Origin: Brugia malayi
Lineage: Eukaryota > Nematoda > Chromadorea > Rhabditida > Onchocercidae
DNA: 64,000 bases
Assembly (NCBI RefSeq): GCF_000002995.4
Contig: NW_025062478.1
Coordinates: forward strand, 4,750,001-4,814,000
Direction: 5' to 3'
A program made the translations under genes and the position numbers. Positions 19,301-32,346 of this stretch are shown here, in pieces; the first letter of the stretch is position 1; each line of letters begins with the position of its first letter. Below the pieces are notes generated by a model that saw only the letters and a program-made list of their open reading frames with translations, was not told where the DNA came from and searched no databases.

Positions 19301-21879
19301 AAAATTTATTATATTTCAATCAAATCAATTATGATTAGAAATATTTGCTTAATCCAATTCCTTTTTTAAACAAATGTTTGATTTGTTAATCACAGTGCAA
19401 TAATTTACAAAAACAATCGTTTTTTTTTGGTCAACCAAACAAAATGATAGGTATTTCAATTTCTCAATCATTTTTTCTTTTTTTCCTTTCTGTTTTGAAA
19501 TGAACTTCCACTAATTAGTTAGTTAGAAATGTCCATTATTAATTCGTAATTTCTGAAAGGAGAAAAAAGGTGAGGAAGAAAGAGTGGAGATTTAGAAATT
19601 AAATGACCACAATCATTTTCATTTTTATTTAAAATGAATGAATTATAAGACGAAAGTTTTATAAAGTATGCCATTTTTAGCTTATTTATGATCAAAAATT
19701 AGATTGGTTCATTGGACATTATTGAAATTAGAAAATATTTTGCGCAAGAGAACACATAACAGTTGTTAGCGCTATTTTTATTGCTTTCATAGCTAATAAT
19801 GGAAGTTTTTTTTTTTTTTTTGGCTTTCTATTTTTTTTCACTTCCCTTTACATCATTTTTAGATTTGTTGCACAGAGAAATAGATGGAATGCACGAGAAT
19901 ATATGAAAAAATTCGAACTGATCCAATAATCATCTTTAAATTCTTGAAAATCAAATAAAAAATTTTACACATTAATGCTAACTTAAGTAATTTCAATTAG
20001 TGAATTCAATTAAAGAGGACGAAAATTAAACCTAAAATACAAAAACCTTTTTACAAACACGAAATGTAGTTTTTTTACTATTACTTTTGCTGTTATTATC
20101 ATTATTATTATTACTAATTTATTACCACTAAATTATTATAATTATTATTATTAGAGATTTTGTAATGGATAGATGAAGAAAACTGGAAACTTCTCAAAAA
20201 AAAAAAAAAAACTTCTTAAAAAATATTTATTTGTCTTTACTGATAGTATAATTCAGCCTTTTTCAATCTGGAATAATTGCTGATGAAAGCCTATGTGAAA
20301 AATCATAACAACATTGTTTGATAAATCAAATATGAGAGATTAAAAGAGTTGATAATAAATTGATCAAAAACTTAAATTACAAATAATTTAGTCAACTTGC
20401 ATAACAATTCTTAACAGCGCCAGCAATCTGTTTGATAAATTAGCTAACATAAAATAGCATGAAGGCAATTAATGAATGGGTAAGAAAGCAATTAATGAAA
20501 GAAAAGTAAAATCAAGCAGTAAATCTAAGAAAGGATGTCTTTTATCCGTCACATTAATCTGCAAATCTACGATTTCTAAATGCTAATAGCTACATTTGCG
20601 CTTCTTAAAACAGCCATACACGATTAAATAGCATGCAAAATTAAAAGGAAAACAAGAAACAACCATAATAAACACTTCTTTCTATGCATTACAAACATTC
20701 ATTCCCATAGGGAAGTATACATTTATTTCACATTTTTCACTTTTCCTTTTTTTTAGTCAGAAAAATATGAAATGTTGAAGGAATATTCCCAAGTAAAATA
20801 GCGCCAAGCAAATTTGAAAACGAGAAATTGTCTTAATGAAACTTCAAAAATTAAAAAAACTTTCATAGCAAAATAACATTACTTGTCTTAAAAAAAAAGG
20901 ACGAAAAGTGGTAAATTAAAAAAAATTTTTTTCGTCTCATTTTCTCAGAAAATTTCAATTGGCTGTCAAGCCAGAAATTTTACAATGCTTTCAATTTGCT
21001 GTGCCATTATGATGATTGCTGAAGTAGAAATTATTGAGTAATCTAGTAAAGAAAAATTTCCATAAATGGATAATTTCTTGGCTGCTTTAGAAGTTATTTG
21101 CCTGCTTCAGTAAGTTACAACTTCCAATTAAATTAAATGCAATTTGGTTGACAAGTGAAAGAGAGTAATGATGACAATGACATATTACCAACTTATCCCA
21201 TTACTCAAAAAGTCTAATTAATTTGAGATTTCATTTAATTTCTAAGTTAAAAAAAAAATAAAATTGATTTAAAATATTGTTTCAGGTATGCTAATATACA
21301 TAAAGGTGAGACCTTTTTATTTCCTTTCAGTCAAATTTAGTTTTATATTACTATTTTTTGCAGTTTTGTTATAAACTACGAAACGAAGATAGAAGCTAAG
21401 TAACAGAAAAAAAAAATGAAAATATTATGATCAGGAAATTGTGTAGATTAAATTGATTATAAATCTTATTTTATCACTAATAAAAGTTGCAATTTGTTCG
21501 AGCATTGTAAAAAGTGTATGGAAAACATATCTCATACCTTCATCAAGTTTTGATTACAGATTGAAGTAGACATCATGTATATATTTATATTGCTTCCGAT
21601 CCATAATGTTTACATCTTCTTTAAATAGAAATATTAGCTGTATGCTTGCAAAAAAAGCAAACAATAATTGAAGTTCAGAAAATAGATTAAATATATATGT
21701 ATATCCAGGAATACTAAGCCTTCTAATAACTAATAATAGCCTTGGGATAACTAAAAATATGTTCCATCGGTTGTGAATTGTTTTAATGTTTTTCTAAAGG
21801 ATAAAATGCGTTTAAACATTAATTTCTCCTTAAAACTTAGAAAATAATAAGGGATTACTAAGAAAGACAGGAAAAGCGT

Positions 21880-22025
21880 AAATATAAATTTAAACATAAA
21901 TATGAGCATAAATATAAATACAAATGTAAATATGAAAGTAAGGTACAAATAGGAATAAAAATGTGAATATAAAGTATAAATGCAAATGTTATAAATATAA
22001 ATGAATAAATATATATATATATTTA
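21880..22025. repeat. Degenerate AAATATAAA-type tandem repeat
   Basis: Imperfect 6-mers of the form AAATAT/ACATAA/AAATGT are repeated with interruptions and end in a short TA run. This is low-complexity satellite-like DNA; no function is implied. Confidence 0.6.
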
Positions 22026-23542
22026 TTTATTTCAAACCGAAGATCGTAGCTGATTTTATTATGCTACCGCAAATTGTTAAAATATTTTAATCAAAGACTA
22101 GAAATAGAAGTCAAAATCATAAAAACCTATATTTAATGCTGTTTGTAAATTAAGTGCATTGTTTTAATGCCTAGCAACATAATGAATGAGTTATAATTTG
22201 TAAAATATACGAACGTTTTGTAATGCAACAATAAAAGCTGACAAGATCAAAGCAATTGTCGTCTGTTTAGTTTCGTTAATATTTAGAGAAATTTATGAGG
22301 AATAAATATGTAAAATTAGCAAAGATGATTCAACTATAAAAGATGAAAAGGTTCTAAATACTTATGGTGTTTGCTGCTCTGAGAAGAGTTACTCCTTTTT
22401 CGTTTCGATCACAAATATTTGCTCTAAATTATCTGCTTTCAATCGGTTTTTAAATAGGTTTATGAAAATGAGGAATTCACAATGGTGCTAATTTATTTTT
22501 CTCTTTTTCCTTGAATAGTATTTTGAAATGATCATGACTGGACACTAATTATCACCAAGGAATCGCTCAAAGCAATTCTAATAACCGACAATTGTATACA
22601 TACAGTGATTGGGTTATTCAAAATCGTTCAAAGATTTCATATAATTAAGGAAAATTTCAATGTCTGTGAAAATGCTGTCTAGGAAAAGTAAGTGTTGCTG
22701 AAAATAAACAGTTATCAGTATTATATAGCTTTTACAAAAAATTTTTATAAAATTTAGATTTTGAATAGACATTCGTCTCTTCAACAGATGAAAAATGCAC
22801 TTAGCTTTAGAGACTAACAAATTAGATGCTTTATTTATCAATTAAAAAGCTTAACAAATTAGAAAAAAAAAAAAAAGAAAACTTAACAAAATGCTATCTT
22901 GCCAAACCTTTAAGTGTTCAAACAGTTTAATATTTTTCATTATGTTTCAATTTGATTTTTATCCCATCATTTGTTATAATATTTGAATGTTTTCAAATAT
23001 TATAACGTCAAATGCAACCGTCAGCGTCACGCAGCAGTGAACAAATATTGTTTATTTGTGAAGTTAGGATTGAAACATGTGAAGTAGTTATGAGTAAACA
23101 CCAAGATAATATAGCTTGTTAGAGCAGCTGAAATCTTTCATCAAATTACTCCGGAAAACTTGACACTTTTGAATTCCTGAAGTGAAGCTTAGCCTAAAAC
23201 GGATCGTCTAATTACTTTTATTATTAGTTTAATATCAGATGCATATTTTATAACCATATTTCATCATCACTAGCAGAAAACACTAAACGATCAAACAATC
23301 TTACATTTGAAGAAAATCAAAAATGGCAAGTAATAGAAGAGACCTAAACATAGTTAAATCTACAAATTACTTTTGTTTATTAACTTTAATCCACTGAAAT
23401 AAACTCACTTAAGATTTGCCTATAAATCCTTAAGAAATTGCTGTAAAAATGTAATTATTGTTGATTATTATCTTATTATATTACTGGACCAATATACTAT
23501 TTGTTTTAATTTCAAGGCTTTCTTGCTTTGTTTTTGTTTTTG

Positions 23543-23576
<34 letters not shown>

Positions 23577-24930
23577 GCATAAGTATTTCTGTTATGGATA
23601 TTAAAAAAACAACTGTCACCCATTATATACTTCCATTTTGCTGTCTCATCGATCCTGAAAAAAAGTCTGGTCATGGCTTTTAATATTTTATTTGTTAGCT
23701 GGGTAAATACTAATATGCCTAAGAAAAAAATTTTGCAGACTATGCAAGATACATTTTAATTCCAAACTTACCGGACATCTTATTAGCTAACTGAGTAAAT
23801 ATCAGATATAGTATCATAAATTGAAGTGTTACAGATCAATCAGATAATAGAATATCAATAAGTGAATGCAATCAAAACAAAATTTAAATAAAATTTAGGA
23901 AATCAAAATAGCACACATATTTTCCGAAGGAATCTATAAAAATGCGATTTATGAGCGATTCCTTCAAATTTTTTTGCGCGTAGTTCAACTATATTTACAA
24001 CTTAGAGTAAATTGGATCTTAATGATCAAACGAGAGAAAAGAGAGAGAGGTAGAATAATTATATTATATTCATGGAAGAAAAAACAAAACAGTCATAAAA
24101 TAGTTATTTGTATCAAATATTTTTAAAGTTTCATTTCTTTTCTTTTTCTCTTTCTCCTTTTTCTCGCCTTTTCTATAAACTAAGATTATTAAAAAATAAC
24201 TAAAAGAGTCTAATCACTCAACTGTTTTTAATCACTTCAACACTGAGTAGTTGAAAGTTTATACTTTATCGATGAAATTAATCATAATTACAACTTCCAA
24301 ATGACCATTGCAAAATTTAAGCATAAAAACCAAAAGATAGAAATATAATTCATCTTTAGCTTGTAATAATGTTAAATGTCTCAAAATTTGGGATTAACAC
24401 AATGATTTTAGTTCCATAACATTATTTAATAACAATGAGAAAAAATATTTGTTTCATTTTAATATATTAATGAAGGATGTTACCAGTTATTTCGAAAGCT
24501 TCACAAGCAGATAATAAGATGTTTCGATCCTTCCTTTTTTCTTTTTTAAACTTAATTAGTAGTCTGCTAGGAATAAATTTTGAAATGGTAATAACAGAAT
24601 TAGCACTTTTCAATGCTTAAATCCAATAGTGACTCATTTTGATTGACAGCAAAATATAAAATTCATTAAGGAAGAAATGAAAAGTAAATACAAACTTGTC
24701 AGTCATTTCATTAGGTAAAAAATTGACAGAAATGTCCAACAAATTGATTAATTAATATTAATAAGCTTCGTTCACCTCAACTTTTCACTAAGATACGCGT
24801 TTCATAAACTGGTCTGAGGTTGTGAGTGCGACCGCGTTTTTAAATTGTTCTTTGCTTAAGCGATTTCTTTTGGGGGGGTTTTTTGGCCTGTTAATTTTGT
24901 ATGGCATTTTATATGACTTACTATATAAGC

Positions 24931-24973
24931 TTTTTCACGTGTATTCTTGATGATCGCATATGTTTTTCACGTG
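24931..24973 (+). promoter_or_regulatory. Two CACGTG E-box motifs 32 bp apart upstream of ZPR1
   Basis: TTTTTCACGTG occurs at 24931-24941 and again at 24963-24973, about 140-180 bases upstream of the ZPR1 start codon. CACGTG is the canonical palindromic E-box bound by bHLH-ZIP factors such as the Myc/Max, MITF/TFEB or USF families. A regulatory role is an inference from position and exact duplication. Confidence 0.45.
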
Positions 24974-25010
24974 ATTCTTTTTTATCGAACCCTTTCTGGA
25001 TATTTTTACA

Positions 25011-25106
25011 CTTCAGGAAGTGTTGTATGAACTGTTGATTAACTTCAGGAAGCGTTTTATGGGCAGTCAGTGAACATCAGGAAACGATTTTTGAAGCAGT
25101 ACTTTT
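25011..25106. repeat. Three degenerate 32-bp tandem repeats before the ZPR1 start
   Basis: Units beginning CTTCAGGAAG (25011), CTTCAGGAAG (25043) and CATCAGGAAA (25075) repeat with a period of 32 and end 7 bases before the ZPR1 ATG. They lie in the probable 5' leader. The spacing equals that of the two E-boxes directly upstream. Confidence 0.75.
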
Positions 25107-25113
25107 TGAGAAC

Positions 25114-28100
25114 ATGAATAATCATTGTGGAACAGATAGTACAGATGACAAAATATTCTATGAATTATCTGCCGATAATGAAGATGCTGCCCCGATGGAA
25201 GTGGAATCATTGTGCGTTAATTGTCATGAGAATGTTAGTGATTACGTTTAAAGTTTATCGTCAAATTATGTAAGCCTCATATTTGTTTGTCATTCTGTTA
25301 CAGTGAACCTGTTTTTTTAATGCATTATTCCGAAGGCAAATCTGTTCTTGTTATTCCAAGTAAAAAACCTATATTTGTGTCTTTCGGTGCGGACAGCAAA
25401 TCCGTTTTTTTTTTACTCTATATTTTAAATTGAATTAGCCTTTAACGTGCTATTTTAAGTAGCACGAAAGTTTTTTTGGTTTGAAACTGGTTGAAGTGAA
25501 TGTCTCCCACCATTACTATATCTGTGCTAGCAGTATTTACAACTTAAATTCTAACAAAATAATATGTTTAATAAATGATGTAAATCACTTATAGTCTTTA
25601 TAGGTCGTTTACTCCATTAAGTAGAAATTTTTATTGTTTTAGTTTATTTATAACAATGGTTATTTGTATTTATAACAATGGTTATTTTAGTTTATAACAA
25701 TGGTTATTTGATTATTTGTAGGGTATCACTCGAATACTTTGTACAAGGATCCCTTTTTATCGGCAAATTATTGTAATGTCATTTAGTTGTGGATATTGTG
25801 GTTATAGCAACAATGAGTTGCAAAGTGGTGAAGCAGCACAAGTAAGTTCTATTTCTTCCAGGAAACTCCTAATTAAGAGAAACAGTACATGAATGGCAAA
25901 TTTGAATCCCAAATTTTCTGTGGTATTAATGGAATTGCAAAGATATGTTGATTGGAAACAATAATAGTCGAAAGCAATTTACAAAAAAATATGCAAGGTG
26001 TTACATTGCATTGAATGATATATTTTAACAGTTTACTAAATCAAAACTAATGAAATAAATTTATAACAATTCGCTACATTTCTTTATGTGAAATAAAGTA
26101 TATTCACTATAGGAGCATGGAATCGAAATTGTTTTATGTGTGAAAAATATGTCAGATTGGAACCGGCAGGTTATAAAATCAGAATATGCCGAAATTGAAA
26201 TCAAAGAACTAGAATTGATTATTCCTCCGAAGTCGCAATCTGGTGGTTTGTTTTTTAGTGAATATTCTGAATAAATTTATACTTATGCGGTCTATATCAT
26301 CTATCTCAATCTGCAGAGTCAAACTTAAGGTGGCACTCAAAACCAAATGTACACATAATTCTGTTCCAGAAATAACTACTGTGGAAGGAATTCTTCAGCG
26401 CGTGATTACCGGTCTTAGTCAAGACCAAAATCGAAGACGTCAGTGTTATCCTGAAAGTGCTGAGAAAATTGATGGGTTTATAAAACGTGTGAAACGGCTA
26501 ATTGATCTGCAGGGAAAATTCACGCTAGTTTGTTTACTTTTCAGTTCTTTTAATTAGCTCCATTTTGAAGCGGAAAGGAAAGAAAATCGTGAAAAAATAA
26601 TGCAAAAAGTAACCACCATAATATATTTTATGAATTAATGCGACTTAGCAATTATGAATTTGTTTCAGAGGATAAGAGACGTGTCCGGCAACAGTTTTGT
26701 TCAAAATCCTTTTCCATTCCATGTGGATCCACAGTGCAGCGTGACGCATTTTAACCGAAATCTTGCTGATAAAAAACTTCTGGGATTTGTAGCCGACGAT
26801 GTAGAAGAAGTAATTTACTTGTTTAACGTTTTTATGTTTTAAATTTTTATTTTATCATTTCTCTGTTCTTTTTAAAATAAGCTATTCAGTACCTACTTTC
26901 AGGAAGACTCTGCTCCTTTCCAATCATACGATGATGCAAAAAACGAGGTGTTAAGGTTTGCTACCGACTGTCCTAATTGTGGTGTCCCGACGGAAACATG
27001 TATGAAGCCTACAGGTATGTTTCCAGAGTAATATAAGTTTACGGCTTCATTTTGTTTGTTTAGTTTTTATTTGTGTGTAATATATATATGGTAATGTGTC
27101 ATTATGATTGTAGTAATTTATAGATATTCCTTATTTTACAACAGTTATTCTGATGTGTACAACGTGTGATGCCTGCGGATGGAAATCGAATGAAGTTAAA
27201 AGTGGTGCTGCCATACGAGATCATGGTTGCAGGTTAACAGTTCTGATAGAAAAAGTTAGCTTTGGTGTTTATGTTTTTTAAAATGATGAAACAGTACAGC
27301 TAAAAATCTGCAACGGGTTGGATTTATGAGAAAAAGCACCAGTATAGCGTAAAGGCCGAGAAACTCGAGAAGTAAATATTAGACGAATTTGTAGTGTGAA
27401 TATTATTCCTGAAATAGTTTTACTGCAGGAGATTGATCTTGCGCGAGATGTCTTGAAATCAGACACGTGTAGTATGTCAATTCCTGAACTTGATTTGGAA
27501 GTAGGTTTCGGTGCTTTATCAGGAAGATTTACAACTGTGGAAGGCTTGCTTGTAGCTACCAGGGATCAACTTAAGGTACGTACACTTTATTTACTAATCT
27601 CTTCGAAACACATCGTATTTTCCCTTGTTTTGTTGAAATGAAATCGTTTGTATTTTGATTTACTTCTTGCCCTGCTTTATTGATTTCTTTTTCCAGGAAC
27701 AGGGAGATTTTTTCTTAGTGGGAGATAGTAGAAGTGAAGCGGAAAATGATCGGATGAAAAATTTTCTGGATAATTTTGAGCAGATACTGCTGTTGCGAAA
27801 GAAAGTTCATTTAATTTTAGACGATCCAACGGGTAATAGCTATATCCAGGTAAGATTTATCTGATATTTTTTTGAAACATCTGTTGCAAATGGTTGTACC
27901 CTTAATTTTTTTGTCGTAACAGGACTAATAGTACGAATGCTTTGTACGTTTTGGTACACTTTTTTCTTTTATACCCTTTAATGAGAAAGTTGTAAATTAT
28001 GATCAGATAAATAGACAAGAAACTCCAGTTAATACCTTATTTTATAAATATTGAAGTGCTTTTTGAAAACATTAATATTTCGGTAATGCAAATGAAAATT

Positions 28101-28245
28101 CTAGAGTCTAAATGCCCCTATGGATGATAACCGCTTAAGAAAGGAATTCTACGATCGTACCAATGAACAGAATGATGAACTTGGTTTAAACGATATGAAA
28201 ACAGAAAACTATTCCCAGTTAGAGACTATTAATGAATGTGAATGA
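25114..28245 (+). CDS. zpr1: ZPR1 zinc-finger protein
   Basis: Ten exons give 451 residues (human ZPR1 has 459): 25114-25233, 25722-25841, 26113-26245, 26370-26527, 26669-26809, 26903-27014, 27124-27254, 27429-27575, 27697-27849 and 28105-28245. The family has two zinc-finger/A-B domain modules. Finger 1 uses C34, C37, C63 and C66; finger 2 uses C247, C250, C276 and C279. Conserved pieces include TTVEGIL, VSGNSFVQNP, IPELDLEVGF, FTTVEGLL and ELGLNDMKTE. ZPR1 binds eEF1A and acts in its folding or assembly, and shuttles to the nucleus in proliferating cells. Exon 7 starts at 27124, not at the later AG near 27144, because the earlier site restores the conserved IPYF segment. The exon 3 end (26245) was chosen over 26242 to keep family spacing. 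Confidence 0.95.
25647..25708. repeat. 22-bp tandem repeat in ZPR1 intron 1
   Basis: An 18-bp core, TTTATAACAATGGTTATT, begins at 25647, 25669 and 25691, so three copies occur with a period of 22. The array ends 13 bases before the exon 2 acceptor. The core contains the small palindrome AACAATGGTT-like arms (AACC/GGTT imperfect). Confidence 0.9.
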
Positions 28246-31200
28246 TTGCAGTTTAAGTGGTAATGTCAGTTCAAAACACTTAAATATGTTCATAACATGT
28301 GTGTAATTACATAGAAGGTACAAAGAATTTAAAAAGAGACAGTAAAATTTCGAAAAAAATGGGAAAAAATTTTTTGGTATGCATTTAACCCTTAATAATT
28401 TCGATATTTGTAGCAGGAACCGGTTTTATGACTATGAAATGCAATGTTATATTTTATTCATATGAAAGATGCAAGACTATTATAAGTACCAGAAAGGTGG
28501 AGGAGTACTTCAAGTGGATATTTTAAACACGTTTTTTGTAAAATAATGATATAGAAATATTTAATGGTTTTGCTAGTGACCTTTTTTGTATGTTTCGACG
28601 TGTATGATGTTTTTCGGATTTCATACCTCATTGTTCTTCAATTTGATGAAATGAGTTAGTGGGAATTTTTATGCAGTGTTGTGTCTTTCTTAATTTGCTT
28701 CGCACATATTGTTTGGTTTTTTCTTTGAGTGGAAATTAGTGGAAGCAGAGCTTTCGGTGCATAAATTATTGAAGAGAAATTTTTGAAAGAAGAAATGTGC
28801 GAAGCGAATTTATTTCACATGTTTCCTGTTGATATGTTTTGTTGTGGTTAAAAGTGGGTGAGGATTTTGAAATGTGGAAGAATTGTAATTTTATTCAATT
28901 ATACTTGTTGTTTCCTTCTTTCCTATATTGAACAAATGAAAATAAGGTCTTTTTGTCTGCTTACCCATAAAATTTCACACATTAAACGATGGAAACAAAC
29001 TGATTGAGAGAAGTGGAAATATGTACAGGCGAAAAGGAACGGAATGAAAATGAAAGCAATTCAGTGTTGAGGTATATTTTGTATTGTTTACTTTTTGTGT
29101 GATTTTTTTTTTAAAGCATATATTTATTTATTAATTTCTGGTGAAGTCACCGAACTTTTGAGATGGGTGTTTTGCGCGAAGTTATGATGGTGGGAACCAG
29201 TTTGCGAAACTTGGTTTAATTGAACCTGTAGAATAATATTTTCCAGAAATTATTATGTCCGAAGATTTCCTAAGGTCAAATTGCTGGATTGTATATGAAT
29301 TAAAGTTAGGATAATATGCTAATTTACCACGGGGAGAGAGATTTTCGCTGTGGGAGGGATCCTTCTTTCAATATTAGCGGTGAATGTAATTCGTAGTTCC
29401 ATCGCAACTGTTCGCTAGTTTAAGGCACTTTTATCAATTCCAAGTTGCATCATTCGATCTGTTCTGAAGTTCCGATGTTTGGATTTGAAAATTAGTGGAG
29501 TAGCTTCATCTAAGCCATTATTCTATTCCCTAGCAGTTGTAATGAATCTCTTCAAGATGCATTTTTAACTGTATAAGTGTGACTAATAAAAGTGGATTGA
29601 ATTATCTAATGGAAAAAAATGAAAGATTATTACGTGCTTTTATATAAGTAGGAAATTACTGTAAGATTAAGAAGCTCATTCAGGTATTAACTGTTTATTT
29701 ACTGGCAAATTATTGATTCATCTAAATATGTGATTTTAATTCAATGTGACATTTAGCAATTCGTAAATTTTATTGAAATTTTTTTTTGTGAAAAGTATTG
29801 ACACTCTTATTTTGCATTCATATGATATAAGTCAAAAGTATTTTTTCCATTAATATTTGTTGTCTCATTAAAACTAATCAAACTTTAATCGAAACCATGT
29901 TTGCATCGAAATATTTAGTGCAGTATGCTGAAACAAAGATTGCAGAGTAATATATCAAAATTTGTATAAAGATGAATGTAGATATAAATTATAACAAAGA
30001 TATTTAGCCAGTCATTGTTAAATTTGGCCTATTAGTTATCAATCATATTATTTCCATAATATTTAACTAGCATTCGCTAAACGGTGATGTAAATTCAGCA
30101 TCGATTTGATTGATGATGGTTTAAAATTTGATGAGATGTTTGTTGATCAATTTTATTCTCCCTGAATGCGCCTTTTCTAAGTCGAAATTCATGCATGAAT
30201 GCATTACACTTATTTGGTGTTCTTTGCATGCACATATGCATGCATGCATGATATCTCGACAGAATTGTCAATCTTCAAATGCATTTATTTATCTTGCATT
30301 CTCCTATTCCGTTCCCTCATTTGCTAAACCGTCGCTGTGCTCAGGTCAACTACCACCAACTCACTAATTGTTACCACTGGTGTCATCATTTTATATATTG
30401 TCGGCATGCATTTTTTCGCTTTGAACAAGTCGCTTTCAATCGATATATTTATTCAGTAAAATATTAAATTGATTAGTTGTGTAATGCTTTTTCTATTCAA
30501 AAAGTTTGTTATCAAAAATTGATGGGTTTCATTTTTTTAGTGCTATTTCTGGCTTATTTTATGAGGTTTATGTGAAATTGAGGGAGGAATTGTCCCTAAC
30601 AGTGGGATTATGGAAATTGATTTTCGATGATACTAAAAAGGCGGAGGTGGAAGGATGGAAAATGTCTATCTTTAATTACTTTGGCCCTGAAAACAATTCT
30701 GACTACCGATTTAACTGAATCTTCTCTTCTTTTCCCACTACCCTCATATTTTCAACTTAATTTGAATGACGATATGTATAACAGAAGCAGAATGTTATCA
30801 TAAAAGCATATTTACATCAGGTTAAAAAGGAAAAAAAAATGGATTTGAACAACCAAAAAAAAAAGTATCAAATTCATATCAGAAGACTGTAAACTTTTGG
30901 ATAGTTTTTAGCTATTAATGATTCATTATTTATCTGTAAAGTTGTCTTTATCTTTTTTTTTTTTTTTTTTTTTAAAAAAAAGTAAGGAAAAAATTCGATC
31001 CAATTATATATATACATACATATAAATCGAACTGACATCACTGAGCGATGAAATAGGAAGGAAGAATTGGAGAAAGCTACCGTATTCACTCAACTAGATG
31101 TGATTATATACAATCTCTATTGAATCATACATAGATTTGCACTTCTATCGAATATTATCTTTCTACAATTTCTTTTTTTTAATTTTTTTCCTCAAAAAAA

Positions 31201-32311
31201 TTTTTGCAAATTTGCTAAATTATTAACTTTATATAAAACAAAATACCATTTTTCCTTTATCTAGATTACGTCATTAATTTTTTCTTTTCAATCTAAATAC
31301 GTCAGCATTTTTTAGTATTACAACGATGAGTTAATTTAATTTACTACAACACTCTCTCTAGTTTAGCATTATAAAGAAATATTCGTGTTAGCTGTTTTGG
31401 AGACATTTACTTTTGGATGCCATCGTATAAAATCGCATTAAAAAGCTTATAATGTGAGACATTAAATTGTTTAATTTAGTCAACTTGTTGATCAAACCGT
31501 CAGTAATTCACTTATCTTTTTTCTTAAATTAAGCAAACAAATTCCTTCCTTCGATTTTGTTTCAGGAAAAATGCATCCGAAAAAAAATATTGAATGTTGG
31601 AAAAGAGAAAAAATTTTAATGGGATACGAAGAATGCAGTATATTTAAGAATTTTTTTAGTATAATCTGAATTGTTTCCTTTTTTTTTCCTTTTTAAAGAA
31701 ATGCAAATTGTCAGGAATGATTTGTGCATAGAAAACGTTTTTGCAATATGCAAAATTTCATTTTGTTTGTTTCTTTTTTTTTTGAACTCAACTTTGATAT
31801 CTGAATTAGACTTCCTGAAATCAAAATAAAAAATTAGTGTTAAGCTATAGGAATATTCACTCTTTTCTCACATAAAAAGCAACTAATTCACTGATTACAT
31901 AGCGAGATCAAATGAAATTGAGAGAAACAGAAGCAAACTTTTCCCGAATAATCGTTCAAAATAGTTAGAAGAAATGCTTTTGCTATTACAGTTATTATTA
32001 TTATTATTATTGTTATTGTTGTTGTTGCTGTATTAGGCTTGGCTATTTGCATCTTGGCTACTGTTAGTGATTATTTCTTTACTGACTAAATTCAGGAGAA
32101 AAAAATGGATAAAAGGCCAAGAAGAAAGAAGAGAAGGAAGGGGCGCAAAGGATTTCATGCATATATTCTTGCAAAAATAAGGAGAAAAGAAGCCTTAAAG
32201 GCATCGGACAAAATCGATGATTGTAAAAGGCCCACCATCAGCAACTAAAGATATAGCTTTAAAAATATATAGATGAGGTGGTGGTGGTTTTTTTCTTCTT
32301 TTGAATATGAT

Positions 32312-32346
<35 letters not shown>

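Larger units (their letters stand above)
16377..25010. other. Gene-poor A+T-rich region
   Basis: About 8.6 kb in which I see no supportable gene on either strand. It contains many T and A homopolymers (a T run at about 23546-23571 is the longest), a trinucleotide patch near 20100-20150 and an interrupted AAATATAAA-type repeat at about 21880-22025. The one open frame across that repeat encodes only Phe/Ile/Leu-rich sequence. Distant enhancers of the globin copy 2 or ZPR1 genes could lie here but cannot be recognised. Confidence 0.65.

Noticed and set aside
21751..21948. Minus-strand open frame of 65 codons rich in Phe and Ile
   Set aside because: It is a translation of the AAATATAAA-type tandem repeat and has no gene features.
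27136..27147. Acceptor TTTTACAACAG for ZPR1 exon 7
   Set aside because: It looks good and keeps frame, but it would delete the conserved IPYF segment of the second zinc finger. The earlier acceptor at 27123 restores it.
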